Shown one piece after another: positions 37,645 through 49,875 of a stretch of DNA of 64,000 nucleotides. This DNA comes from Lithospermum erythrorhizon (Eukaryota; Streptophyta; Magnoliopsida; Boraginales; Boraginaceae): the NCBI GenBank assembly GCA_019722365.1, contig JADFUC010001474.1, positions 273,519-337,518 on the forward strand, in the 5' to 3' direction. Every line of letters starts with the position of its first letter. Position 1 is the first letter of the stretch. The translations under genes and the position numbers were made by a program. The notes beneath the pieces were generated by a model. That model was not told where the DNA came from. It worked only from the letters and a program-made list of their open reading frames with translations, and did no database searches.

Positions 37645-40160
37645 ATGGTAAATCACTATCACTAATTCACTACTCATCTTCCTAATTTGCACATTTTTTT
37701 ACGGTTTTTAGCTAATTGCCATAATTTAGATGAAATTTATCTAATTGGTAATTTCTTTTATTGCTTTTTAAATTTCAATAATATCTCAATGTTTGCACTG
37801 TAATTATATATTCTTACCTTCAACCAAACAGATAGTTTATGTTTGATTTTCAGTGTTCAAAATTAACAAATTTTACGACAAATATTGGTATTTGAATGAA
37901 ATTGTCATGTCAATAGTGTATTATATTTTATACACTTGGATTGGATATAGAGGAATCAATCGAAATGGCTCATTACACATTATTTACACTACATTCGCTT
38001 ATTCACTATTATGAGGTACTTTGAGGTTGCGTACTATACGACCCTGCGGGGCATGTTGATGTATTATAAATTCTTTGTAGAATAATCGATGACAGTAGTA
38101 GATGCGTTTAATAATGTTTTGGCAGACCATTGTAATTAATATGAAAATGGGGTTTGCTTACAGGCCAGTTCAAAGAAAGTGATAACGAGGGATGAGTGGG
38201 AGAAAAGGCTGAATGTTGTTAATATCAACACGGAAGATATGAATAAGTTGGTCATGAACTTTTTTGTCACAGAGGGTTTCGTCGAGGCTGCAGAGAAATT
38301 CAGATCAGAAACTGGACTAGAACGTACTTACCATTTCATTTATACTGCATCTTTTCTTTAATTACGCCTTACTGGCTAACGCTTTTCAGCCTTATAATTC
38401 AACAGCTGAGATTGATCTTTCATCTATAACGGATCGGATGGCTGTTAAGAAGGCGGTACAGGCTGGTAATGTTCAGGATGCAATTGAAAAAGTCAATGAC
38501 TTAAATCCTGAGGTCACACCATATTTCATTCAAATAACGTCATTACATTTATTATTTATCAATTATGATGAGTGCATACGCAATTTGTTGATGAATAATT
38601 GAGTATATTGAACCTTTTCTATTGTCTGCTTTTTCATTACTATAAGTTATTGCAGAACTATGCTATAATTCATTACCTAATTGTGGATCCATCCCGAGCC
38701 ATTGGATCCTGGCCTACTAGCTCGCAGCCAACATTTTAAGTAGACATTCAAATTACAATATTAAAGTGAAGGTTTTTTCTTATTGTGTACTGAGCTGGTA
38801 CAGTTCTATACAATGTTGATAGTGTCTTTTATTTTTTAGGTATCAACTGTTTCCCATTAGCCATCAGATTCCACAAAATGAAATGTGTTTCTCGAAATAA
38901 TCTCCAGCAGTTGTTTGATGCTTGTGGACATGCTTCATTTCTTAAAACTGCTCATCTTTGTCAACCCTGTAAAATTATCATGAATTTGAGAAGCGTCCCC
39001 ATTTCTGTTAAGGAAGCAATATTAATATGCCCCTTAGTATTATTACAGCATCGCATTCTCTTGTAAGAAGGTTCTTGGGGCTCATTATCTTCGAGTTCAT
39101 TAAATAGATGAGACCATTTCTTTTCCATCACGAGTACCTTAATTTAGTGACGCAATATATATGCCGTGGTTGAAACAGTTATTATTTTGTGAATTTTATT
39201 ATTCTCATAATGTTTAATGCAGATACTGGATACAAATCCCCAGCTCTTTTTCCATCTCCAGCAACAAAGATTGATAGAGCTCATTAGGAATGGGAAGGTT
39301 GAAGAAGCTTTGGAGTTTGCTCAGGAAGAACTCGCTCCTCGAGGGGAGGAACATGTAGCACACATACTGTTATATTTTTTTTGTATTTGAGATTCTGAAG
39401 ATTTATAACTGTTTACATCGTGACATGTTTGACTTATACCTTATAAATTGATGGAATATGTCCGTTCAAATACCTACAATAGGATTGGGAAGACCCTTTA
39501 GTGGGAGTAATGAAGTTTACTTTCATAATCAGTGTTTTATACCTTTAAGCTCATAAGGTGTTAAAATATTTAAATTATGTTGAAATGTTATTTATGTAGA
39601 AGAACTTCTTAGAAGAATTGGAGAAGACTGTTCTGTTGCTGGCTTTTGAAGATGCAACCAAAAGTCCTGTTGGAGAACTGTTGGGTATGTCGCAACGTCT
39701 AAAGACAGCTAGTGAAGTGAATGCCGCCATACTGACTAGCCAAAGCCATGAAAAAGATCATCTTTTCTCTTTCTATGATTTTTGTAGCATGTGATGGATA
39801 ACTGATAACTGATAACAATACTCCCATTCTGAAATACTAAATTTGCACCGTTTAAGATAGTTCTATAAAATTAGGTTTTATGTATTTATTTCAGCTTGGA
39901 AAAAAAGATATGGCAACCTCTTATAGTCTTATGAGATGCCCAGTCCCTCTCTCATAGTCTCATGTGTGGTTTGGCTTTACATTGTTCATAATTGATTGTT
40001 CCGTAACCAATATCAAATTTGATTTGATGATTGAAAAGATCCAAAACTTTCAAGGTTGTTAAAGATGGTGATATTGGCGCAAAACAAACTCGATGAAAAG
40101 GCAGTTTATCCTCGCATAAATAATTTGTCAACGGCTGTGCTTGAAGATCCTATTGTTTGA
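37645..40160 (+). CDS. GID8: GID8-like LisH-CTLH protein of the GID/CTLH ubiquitin ligase
   Basis: Six exons: 37645-37647 (ATG only), 38164-38323, 38406-38512, 39223-39354, 39600-39756, 40039-40160, giving 226 residues, the family's usual size. The order is [13 protein letters not shown], a LisH-type segment ([19 protein letters not shown]), a CTLH region ([50 protein letters not shown]) and a CRA end ([54 protein letters not shown]). GID8 is a scaffold subunit of the CTLH E3 ligase, cytosolic and nuclear. Exon 3 must start at ttcaacag|ctgag to keep frame. The intron after exon 5 has AT, not GT, at the boundary expected from homology; a GT donor 27 nt later (gtagca, 39784) keeps frame and adds nine residues. 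Reading through instead gives a stop at 39792. Confidence 0.9.
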
Positions 40161-40727
40161 GTAGCTTAAGTCCATTATTTTGGTCAATCTGCATATGTTG
40201 TGCAGTAGATGTCTAGAACTAAGTCATCCATGGTCTGTCTTTTCAATGTGATGGTATAGACGTTTTAGTTATCCTTAGAATCAATTGATACACCTTTCTG
40301 GTGGAGTTGTTATGACTAGGCACATGAAGTACAATGATTGGTTGATTTGTTAATTTCAATTTTTTTTTACATGTTTAAATTTTTTATTGGTGTCACTAAT
40401 TGGTACAGATGATCCAAACTATTATTTTAGTCGATTGAAATAAGTTGATATTAAAGTGATCTTCCTAGTAGGCTGTCGAAAGCGGCCTTTGGTCTTCGAC
40501 ACTCACAATTAACTTTCGGCCTCAGCCGACTATTCCTATACCCTGAATATGTTGATTGCTTTCATCAGTTGGAAAATGTCAAAATAAGTTGATACTAAAC
40601 AACAATACTTATCATTGAGGCATCCGTCACCTTCTACCTATATCATTTGGATTTTCTCACCATAGGAAATGTAAGACCCAAAGCTTGAATTGTCTCCATC
40701 GTCTCTCAAAGTTCATCATCACCAGCC

Positions 40728-41837
40728 ATGGGTTCATCCCAACCCCAACTCTCTTCACAGGGAAATACTGGATTAACACATCGTGTTTACGCCTCATTTT
40801 GCCTTAAAGAACCCGTTGCAGATATGAATGTCTCGAATTGGATCGAGGCATATGGTGTTTCTGATGGAACAAGGAGTTATGTCAGCTCGATTCCAGGATT
40901 GGTCGAGAACCATGTCTTGAAGGACTTTGCTATGGTTTCGATTGGGGACTTTATTTACATAATTGGAGGAAGAATCTGTGAGAAACAGAGAGCTGTAAGC
41001 AGAACATGTCTAGGCATAGATGAATCCGAGGAGCATACGGCATTTGATGTTGAAGTTGTTTCAACCGTCTGGCGTTACAATGTTTGCTCGAAAGAATGGT
41101 CCGAACGGGCACATCTAAACGTACCAAGATACAACTTTGCATGCACTACACATGATGAGAAGATCTATGTTGCTGGTGGGCAATCTTCAATCGGCACAGC
41201 AAAGGGAATTTCATCTGCAGAAGTTTATGATCCATCCCAAGATAAATGGTCTGCATTGCCAGATTTGAACACTCCAAGATACAAAAGTGTAGGGGTCTCA
41301 TGGAAAGGGAAAATTTATGTAATCAGTGGTTTTGTAGGGTTTTGTGATAATGGATATAGTATGTTTGTCCAATATGTTGAAAGAAGTTACGCCGAGGTGT
41401 ATGATGAGACACTCAAGAAGTGGTATCTCATTCCAAGGTTTTGGCAGTTAGATGTCCCTCCTAATCAGATTGTTGCAGTAGGGGGGAAATTGTTCAGCTC
41501 TGGGGATTGTTTAAATTCTTGGAAGGGCCATATTGAAGCATATGATGAAGAGATAAATTTATGGAGCAAGGTTAAGGGATCAAAACATGAAATATTTGGA
41601 TATGGAGGTAACTTTGATCATCAGAGGTTGTATTTGACAATGACACCAATTGGAGATTGTATGTTTTTCTTGGCAGGTTATAGGGTTCAAGATGATTGTT
41701 CTGCTTCATCAAATCATGTATCTGTTATTCATATATTTGATTCATCTGCAACTCAAAATGGTTGGAGAAGCTTTGAGCCAATGCAATTGGAAAGGGAACA
41801 TGAACTTTGTGGTCATTGTTGTGTTGCCCCAACTTAG
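40728..41837 (+). CDS. Kelch-repeat protein without F-box
   Basis: An intronless frame of 369 residues with no signal peptide or F-box. Kelch blades can be seen in FIYIIGG, the following WRYN...W unit, KIYVAGG...AEVYDPSQDKW, KIYVISGF...AEVYDETLKKW, IVAVGGKLF...IEAYDEEINLWSKV and CMFFLAGYR, suggesting a five- to six-bladed propeller. Such domains usually serve as protein-binding surfaces, often for ubiquitin ligases; no substrate can be named. It begins 568 bp after the GID8 stop on the same strand, with its own leader. ATG 40728 is in good context (ccatgggt). It resembles plant galactose oxidase/kelch superfamily proteins. I cannot assign a symbol. Confidence 0.9.
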   Translation: MGSSQPQLSSQGNTGLTHRVYASFCLKEPVADMNVSNWIEAYGVSDGTRSYVSSIPGLVENHVLKDFAMVSIGDFIYIIGGRICEKQRAVSRTCLGIDESEEHTAFDVEVVSTVWRYNVCSKEWSERAHLNVPRYNFACTTHDEKIYVAGGQSSIGTAKGISSAEVYDPSQDKWSALPDLNTPRYKSVGVSWKGKIYVISGFVGFCDNGYSMFVQYVERSYAEVYDETLKKWYLIPRFWQLDVPPNQIVAVGGKLFSSGDCLNSWKGHIEAYDEEINLWSKVKGSKHEIFGYGGNFDHQRLYLTMTPIGDCMFFLAGYRVQDDCSASSNHVSVIHIFDSSATQNGWRSFEPMQLEREHELCGHCCVAPT

Positions 41838-42440
41838 AATGATGGCCTTTCTACAAAGGCTTGATCAAAAGGAATGATTTAGAAGGTCGATTGTGAGCCC
41901 TTAATAACAAATGAAGCTATGCTTCTCAGTGTAATACATACTTTTTATATTCATTTTTCAAAGTGAAGGTAAAACATTATGATGTCATTGAGATTCAGAG
42001 TAGAATAATATTTGGATTTTTGGTTGAGTTGAGTTGAGTTGAAATATAGTTGAGGTTTCATATAGTAGGTCTACAAGGGCTGAGCATTCTGTTACTAAGG
42101 AATTATTTAGTATCATATTATTAAATTGATTTCATTCCTTAGATTTCATTAATGACTAAATAAAGTGATCTAATGGTTCAAATTTGCAGGGATATTTGTG
42201 TAATTTACTCTTCCTATTTTAAAAGACCACATATATAAGCTCTCATAGTCTCATTCACGTCATTATCACTTTCAAATTTAAAAATCTTTATCTCAATTTT
42301 TTTGCACGAATTCATCAATGAATTCATCAAGTAAACTCAATTAATCATCATTATTTGTCTCATTAATGGAGGATGCTGTGAATTTAGTCGATATAGGTTT
42401 TTTTAATCAATTTATTTGATTTTTTCGGTAATTTTAGTTG
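41838..42440. other. Kelch gene 3' flank
   Basis: No gene. AT-rich, with a short gttgagttgagttga repeat near 42023. Confidence 0.4.

Positions 42441-42492
<52 letters not shown>
42440..42492. repeat. (AT)n microsatellite
   Basis: About 26 uninterrupted AT dinucleotides directly precede sequence of retrotransposon character. Confidence 0.95.
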
Positions 42493-42494
<2 letters not shown>

Positions 42495-43159
42495 CTGGCA
42501 TCAAGTATTTCGTGTGATTGTTACTGCCGAATAGTCGCCGAAAGTTTTTTATTGTGCCGCCGATTTGCGGAGGACTTTAAGAGCGAATTGCACTGTCCGC
42601 CATCACGCCGAGTCGCCACTGCTGTTGTAGATCGTGTCGAGCTACTGATTGAAGTCCCCGTGATTTTCGGGGACGAGGTTGTTGTTTGTCGGAGTAAACG
42701 GAGCCTCCGGGTTTGATTTGTCAGCCGATTTGTCGTTGGAATTCGCCAGAGTTTGAATAGTAACAGTGAATAGTGCCACGCAAGAATACTACCTGAATAT
42801 ACCATGATAGTGTTTCTCGGGTCAGCTACAGTGTTTTCCGTTGACTTTGTGTTGACCAGCTGACCTTTGGGCGCTCGACTTTTACAGTTTCGGAGCTTAA
42901 AAAATCCCCCGAACGGGTAGTAAGGCCTAACCTTTTCTCAGAAGATTCGTGAATGGTAAAGAGGCTTAATCCCTTTTAAATTTCAGCTTTTCCTTTTCTT
43001 GTTGTTGAAACTAAATCGTGTTCGTCTGCGGTCGCTTTTGCTAGTATATTTGTTATTTTGTTGAGTTTTCTTCGCTGTTTTTTGTTGTTAAATTGCTTAA
43101 AATTCAAATTACTTTGTGTTTTTACGCTATATTAGTTGCTAAATTATATTTGTTTAAAT
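42493..43159 (+). mobile_element. Probable Copia 5' LTR/leader remnant
   Basis: GC-richer, unique-looking sequence sits immediately upstream of the gag-like start at 43160, in the position of a long terminal repeat and leader. No second LTR or clear primer-binding site is visible, so the assignment rests on position. Confidence 0.35.
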
Positions 43160-43288
43160 ATGATTTCTATTGCAAATCAATATGGTGTGACTCTGTTTGA
43201 CGGAAAATCTGATTTTAGCATGTGGAAACAAAAAATTAAGTGTATTTTAATTCAAGAAAAATGCTTTAAGGTTGTGTTTCATTGTTGA
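43160..43288 (+). pseudogene. Ty1/Copia gag N-terminal fragment
   Basis: A 42-codon frame contains YGVTLFDGKSDFSMWKQKIK, the typical start of plant Copia gag polyproteins (FDG..NF..W). It then runs into repeat sequence and a stop. Protease, integrase and reverse transcriptase are absent, so it is a truncated element. Confidence 0.75.
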
Positions 43289-44040
43289 ATTTCTGTGTTT
43301 CATTGTTGAATTTATGTGTTTCATGTTTTAATTTATGTAATTGATTGTTGTTTGAGTGAATCGTTGATGTTCGTGTGGATGTTTTGATTATGCGATGAAT
43401 TTATGTAATGTAGTTATGGTTATTTTAGTAGTGTTGTCAATTAATCATCAAATATTAGTAATAGATGATAATGCTGTGAAAACACTGACGATACAGTTTT
43501 TTTATTCAATTAATTTGATATTTTCCTATTTTTTCTGTAATTTTAGTTGAATAATATTTTTTTATAACTATCAGTTTAGTTAATATTGTTGTATTATTAA
43601 TGATTTTGTTTGTTTGATGCATAACTTTCATCATTAGTTGTTGGCGTGGTTCGCGTGGATGTTTTGATGTTTGATGTTGTAATTGTACTTTTTTACCGAC
43701 TTTATGTGTTTCATTGTTGAATATTTTCACGTAGTAGCTATATAGATTGAATTTGTTTCTCATTATGCCACAATATATGTTTGGTATTATTTTTAGTTGT
43801 ATGTCATAATATAAGTGAGATGTGGTTTTTACATCAGATAGGACATTAATTTTATAATTTTGTTTTAATGTCAATTTTTTATGTATGTTTCATCATTTAA
43901 TTAAGGCCACTTAGTTATGTAATTGATTGTTATTTGAGTGGATGTTTTGATTTATGCAATGAATTTAGATCACATAGTTATTTAATCGATTGATGTTTTC
44001 TATTAATGAATTTACGTGTTTCATGGTTGAATTTGTTCTT
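43270..44040. repeat. Repeat-rich AT DNA with tgtgtttcattgttgaatt units
   Basis: The string tgtttcattgttgaattt recurs near 43275, 43295 and 43704 with variants near 43885 and 44010. It is non-coding transition sequence between the Copia fragment and the next element. Confidence 0.5.
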
Positions 44041-44299
44041 CTGAGGCTGCGGTAACACCTACGAACTTGCTTATCATTAAATTTATTCTTTTAAACTAAA
44101 ACTTCCTTACACTAACACTTAACTAAAAAATATTACAAAATAAATGTACTGGCGAGGTTCTCAGGGAAGAGGTATGAATGATGACAGAGATCTAGAAAAA
44201 GTTGCAACTGACTTCCATAAAGCCACAAGTGTTTAACAAAAATATGGACACTGTGGGCTTGGATTGTTCAGAACTTGAATTTGTAAGTGTTCAATATTT

Positions 44300-45045
44300 A
44301 TGAATCTATTTGTCATTATGCCATAATATTATTCTTATATGATTTTTACTTGTATGTCATTATATTGAGAGGATATGGTTTATAGATCAGATATGATTCT
44401 CAAATCTGTATTGTGTTTTTATGCATTTTTTTCTTTTTTGATTTTGTTTTGTATGTTCTATTATATATCATATTCTTTTTTCAAGTGTGTTAACTTGATT
44501 CACTCTTCTGAATCTGTTTGTCAATATGTCACAATATTGGTATGATATGATTTTTACTTTTATGCCACAATATTGGTCCGATATGACTTTTACTTGTATG
44601 TTATTATATTAAGAGGATATGATTTATAGATCAGATATGATTTTCAAATGTGTATTGTATTTTATGCATTTTCTTTATTCTCGACTTTTATTTTGTATAA
44701 ATTTATTATATATCATATTGTGTTTTCAAGTGTTAACTCGACTACTCTTCTCGAATCTGTTTCTCATTATGCCACAATATTGATCTGATTTGATTTTTAC
44801 TTGTATGTCCTTATATTGGGAGGATATGATTTATAGATCAGATATGATTTTCAAATGTGTATTGTGTTTTTATGTATTTTTTCTTTTTAGACTTTATTTT
44901 GTATGCTCTATTATATATCATATCATTTTCTGTTTTCAAGTGTGTTAACCTGATTCACTCTTCTGAATCTGTTTGTCAATAAGTCACAATATTGGTCTGA
45001 TATGGTTTTTACTTTTATGCAACAATATTGGTCTGATATGGCTTT
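44300..45045. repeat. Tandem repeat, about 205-245 bp period, three to four copies
   Basis: Each unit contains tatgccacaatattgg, tgatttttacttgtatgt, ggatatgatttatagatcag and tattatatatcatat. The ggatatg landmark falls at 44371, 44615 and 44822. A single related unit lies at about 12630-12770, so the repeat was probably amplified within copy B. Confidence 0.75.
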
Positions 45046-45234
45046 TATCCCTCGGAGGTCTTCTTACCCGCAGTTGTTAGATACCATTTCGAAATAAACT
45101 ACCAATGTTTAATTTTGCTACACAATATCTCAACCATGGCTAATAGCAATTTTTTTCTTTAAATGTTATTTTTTCTTCATGTTTGTTGTTTTAGAAGAAT
45201 GTAGCACATGGTACCGTATCTTGTACGTGGGCGG

Positions 45235-45585
45235 ATCTAGTTTACTTGAGGTGGTGGTTCAAAATATACATTAATTTTTTAAGATATTTTTTGTATTATC
45301 AAAAAAATATTTACAACAAAATTGTTATTATGAGATAATAAGTTGATTTAAATTTGATCTTTCAAGACCTTAATAAATTGTTGATTTCGTCATAATCAAC
45401 TATCAAAAAAGAATTTGGAGTGTCTAAGGTTCATGAGATGTTATAATGAATTATCAAAAGAGGACTTCTAGCTACTAATGAGTTAATAAAAATAAATTGG
45501 ACTTGCTAAGACTTGAATCCATGACCTCAATGTTGAACATAAGCCTACTTACCAATTGAACTATCTACTTTTTTGGTGGTTCATT
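45235..45585 (-). mobile_element. Possible tRNA-derived SINE
   Basis: On the minus strand, tagttcaattggt (45563-45551) resembles an A box and ggattcaagtc (45520-45510) a B box, about 40 bp apart, as in tRNA-derived SINEs. The body downstream on that strand has no coding sequence. No clear tail or target duplication was identified. Confidence 0.35.
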
Positions 45586-47080
45586 TTTTGGTGTTCAGTT
45601 CAACAATACCAGGTCCTTGTATTAATCCTTTTGCCATAATAAGCTGCTTGATGCAGGCTTTATGCCATAATATAGGACACAAATGGTTTATAATGATTTT
45701 TCATAATTTATCATAACTATGATTTATTGTATTTAAGGAGGATAGTTACTACCACAAATATTTTTATGTAAAAATAGCAAAAAATCAACATAAAAGAAAA
45801 AGTATTGTTATCCATAATCAATTACAACTCAAATAGATGTCTCCTAAAATGACCTTCTTGGTCAGTTTCCTAACTTTTGTTTAATGTATTTGAGAGACCA
45901 ATAGCACCGCAACTTTCTGTGTCAATGTAACAATGGATTTGTTCCTCTTTTGTGTATCATCAACTATGAAACGATAAACAAAGATCTTAGGAGACGCATA
46001 GTTGTTCCTCTTTTGTATATCAAATATGTCAATAAGTTACTGATATCCCATTAGAGCAGATATATGCTCAAGTCTCAACATAACAACCATAAATAACCTG
46101 TATGTCTTGCATTATTTTGAGCCTTCTTGTCTAGCTAATTTATTCTTATGGTCACTCAAATGGATCAAGTAATACATGGATCATATTTCAGTAGTGTCAA
46201 CAAGATGGACATTAGAATGGAAGAATGCTCCAATAGATTCATCACAATCTCTTCAATTACCCTGCAAACAAATTAGCATAAAGAATCACAAACTTCATAA
46301 GTATCATGAGTATCAGATAATAAGATTAATAGAAATAATTTTCAATAGAAATTAAGAAGTATCCCCCAATGATAAAGCATGCTAGAATACATACGTAACA
46401 TGAAATCAATTAATTTTGCATGCAACTTTGAGAAAATTAAATATCAGACCCTCGGGTTACAAGTATCTCTCGAAGTTAATGTACTTAAACCGAAATTTGA
46501 TATTAAATCGAATCACACTTCTATATATATTAAATACAATCCTAACTTAGTGGAATAAGATTCTTTGAATATTATGGGATCACATATGACACCTAACTTC
46601 CAACTAATTTCCAAGTCCAAACCTTGTAACCTCGCTTAGTCGTGTGCAATAATTTGGTCTTTCTAACTGACTGCACATTAGTAGTAGCTCCACCAGATGC
46701 TTCCTTCAATGTGTTGTCAACCTTGTCATGGGTATTACCTCTGTTCAGCCCCCCTTGAGTGAAGCCATCTGGCGAGTTTGTTCAGGTTGTTCAATTTCGA
46801 AATCTGCCTCAACCAAGTCCTCTTGATGCTCAACGCTCAACCACAACCAATTCCACCTTCTCTAACCCCATTAAGTTGGCGAGTGATATACTTTTCTCCT
46901 ATTGCATTCATAATTTTATACACCATTTCTGGTCTGTAAAGGTGTCTATATGTGGTTTTTTTCTTTTGTTTTTGGTCTTTGCTAACATCTAGTTGTTTTG
47001 GTTTTCTACCCATTGTTCATGCATATCACAAATGAATGTTAAATATATTTATATGCCGACACAGTAATAAAAAAATTACA

Positions 47081-47192
47081 TTCAACATATCTATACCAGA
47101 ATATTATAGGAACGTGGCATAATGAAAAGAATTACATTCAACATATCTATACCAGAATATTATAGGAACGTGGCATAATGAAAATAATTACA
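47081..47192. repeat. Two-copy tandem duplication, 56-bp period
   Basis: A unit starting ttcaacatatctataccaga and ending gtggcataatgaaaa occurs twice in direct succession, almost identical (47081 and 47137). Confidence 0.85.
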
Positions 47193-48447
47193 TAGCTGAA
47201 ACTGGAGGACATTAATAATTAAAGCAATAGTATGCCATAGATCTTTAAGTTGAAGCTTTTTGAAAGAGTTTGATTATAAGATCATAAAGAAACTGCATAA
47301 TATGTTTGCAACATCATCCACAAAATTTCTTTGCCAATCTAGTGATCTACCAAAGTCCAAAACACAAGATTGACATAAGAGTTCCAGAAAACCAGATAAA
47401 CTAAGCATATAGTTAATTGAGAAGATTATGTAACAAACATTAGTTACTAAACTACTTCGCTAGCCTACATGATTCAATCTGCATCGAATGCGCTCAATTC
47501 TTCAGTTCAAAATCACCACAAGATATTCAATCCTAATCGACGAGGAAGTAAGAGAGATGCATCTGGATATTTCACCAAACCTCATATCTGTGGGTCACCG
47601 CCAAAGGTCTGGGCTTACAATAAAGAGGTCACTCAGATCCGCTTAACCGAACGCTTTTATGAGTATCAAAAAGGCTAAAGAGCGTGAAAATCTAAAAAGA
47701 GCGACATGTATTATTAACATAAACTGTCCCAATGACTTGTCTCTGTAATCATATTGGTTTCAAAAATATAAAAAAAAATTTAAAGAATTCAAGGAGTATC
47801 ATACAAGGAAGTTACTTAATAGAAAGTCTCATTGAATATTCATGTGAAATTGCCAAAGAAGGCAATGCAAATGATAGAAATTCATAATCTAGACAAAAAA
47901 AAAACTCAACATTTGCCACGGGTCAATAAAGTTTATTCATTACATATGTTGAATAAGGTTTATTCAACATATCTATATAATAAACACAATATAAGCAAAC
48001 ATATACAACAAATACGTAATGAGTAAAAAACTAGACAATATTTTTGGGAAATGAGTAAAAAATAGGAAATAATTGAATAATTATAAGATTACAGAAATCC
48101 TAAACATAAAATCAAGTATCATTATCATCAAATTAATTCACAAAACTAGATAAAACACAACAATAAATTTGGAACTATTATTCAATTAGGTCGAAATTTA
48201 ACATATATAAATTTAATAAATTCAACTATGTTAAAAGAAAGTGAACCTCGAAATGAGAGAATTCTATATGAAGAATCGGCGAGGGGGGGTGTCATGGAGT
48301 GTGTTTGGGGTGGTGGTGGAAAGGGAGTTAGTCGAAGGCTGTGTATTGAGGGGGGAAGTAGACTGGCCGAATTACAAATTTACCCCTTAGTATTATGGGT
48401 ACTAAATATATGTTTAGTACCAGAAGCTGGACTCGGCCCACAGATAT

Positions 48448-48455
48448 ATCATTAG
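48448..48455. repeat. Target-site duplication, left copy
   Basis: ATCATTAG immediately precedes the hAT left terminus, and the identical octamer lies at 53712-53719. Confidence 0.8.
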
Positions 48456-49394
48456 TAGTGGTGTCTAATGGACCGGGCCTTGGTGGGCCGTCCGGGGCCC
48501 GACCCACTAGTTCGGTTCACCGCATCGCCCACGAACGCCCGCCCATGTAAGAAACGGGATGGACGTGGCCGGTGGATCGGGCCCTGTGCCCTGCCCAGTT
48601 CGAGCCCACCCAATATTCGTTGGGTATTCGGCCTGCATTCGATTCGAAAATTTCAGTTCCTTTAATAAACGTGGTAACGTTATTTAAAATAAATGTGTCA
48701 CCGTTTAACACATTAAAAAGTCCTCTAAAATGCATGTTTTCATTCTCGTAAGTACTGAACTAAACATGCTAACATTTACATGTAGAACGCAAGCACCGCT
48801 TGGACACATAAAATAGTGCAATAAAGACATGTTAGCCCTCAGAAGTAGCCCTGACATAAAGCAAACGTGGCAACGTTTAGGGGATAAACGTATACCATTT
48901 AACACACATAAATGTTGCGTATCAAGGCCAGGAATTAAACACCATAAACAATTAACAAATAACGAACCGAAATTACCATAAGGCGACAACACAATCTAAA
49001 ATGTTCGACAACCATTACAACATAATCATTGTTCAAATACTAAAATGCATAACATGAAACAAAAACACATTCACCATGTGTTTCTTCAAAATATCTCCTC
49101 CAATGTCATCCTCTCTCTATCATTATCTCCTCGACGATCAATCAAGGCGCGGCGGTCGAGCGGCATCCCCCGCACCGTCAACCTCATATCCTCCACCTGC
49201 ATCGTCAGATGATCCATCCCAAGTCTTATTCCCTACATCTCCGTCCTCATCTCACCAAACATAGCTAACATGTTGGCGTTCATTGACTCTTAAGAAAGCT
49301 CGATCGGATGATCCATAGAATGACACTGCTTCGGTCGAGGAAACAAAAGGAAGTTGTGGATAGGTAAGTGGCTCCCCAGTACTTGGTAACCATC

Positions 49395-49790
49395 TTAGTG
49401 GCGGCACCGGGGATGCACATTTATTGAACAACCACATATCATCCTCACGAACTCAAATTTCTCGAAAACTTCCCACATAGAAAATAACTGACCCTCCCAC
49501 ATATACAATCCCTGGGCAAGCATCGATTGTCTTCCTATCATAGTGTCCTTCTTACATTGTATCATTTGTTGATTTTCTAAAACGGGAACACCTTGACAAT
49601 TGACCAACAAATGAGAGAGTATCATCCCATATTGATGCGGAAGCTTGTTTTTTGATAGTTCATGTAAGAGCATCATACGTACCGAATTTTTAACCCTATT
49701 CACAATAGTCCACGTAACAAACACATGCATGAAAGTAAGCTCCGCCGCTTGACTATTAGTAGGCAAAAGATCCCTTGAACGACCTTCCAA
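49395..49790 (-). pseudogene. Unrecognised transposon-associated frame
   Basis: A 131-codon minus-strand frame with LPTNSQAAELTFMHVFVTWT, then MMLLHELSKNKLPHQYGMIL and HLLVNCQG. The pattern loosely resembles the plant-specific transposon proteins of unknown function found beside many retroelements. It lies inside the hAT element, just downstream of the BED finger region. It has no catalytic motif that I can name and no clear start. Confidence 0.35.
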
Positions 49791-49875
49791 ACAAACTTTT
49801 GAAGGCCGTTCAAATTGTACTTATACGCTAGACACATCTAAAGACAATTCAATATTACTAGTAAAACACATTTTA

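Larger units (their letters stand above)
44041..48440. mobile_element. Decayed transposon copy B, homologous to the 12-16 kb element
   Basis: This shares long colinear blocks with copy A (12380-12770 vs 44050-44420, gtggcataatgaaa motifs near 15130 vs 47100, and the end region 15600-15760 vs 48270-48430). The end region contains ccttagtattat and then a hairpin, GGTACTAAA-loop-TTTAGTACC. I recognise no intact transposase. It contains the tandem repeat at 44300-45045 and the duplication at 47081-47192. Confidence 0.5.

Noticed and set aside
39757..40038. U12-type AT-AC or AT-AG intron in GID8
   Set aside because: The donor reads ATCATCTTT, which differs at three positions from ATATCCTTT, and the downstream in-frame GT is a simpler explanation.
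45510..45563. A functional tRNA gene
   Set aside because: A and B boxes are imperfect and no cloverleaf with paired acceptor stem can be drawn.
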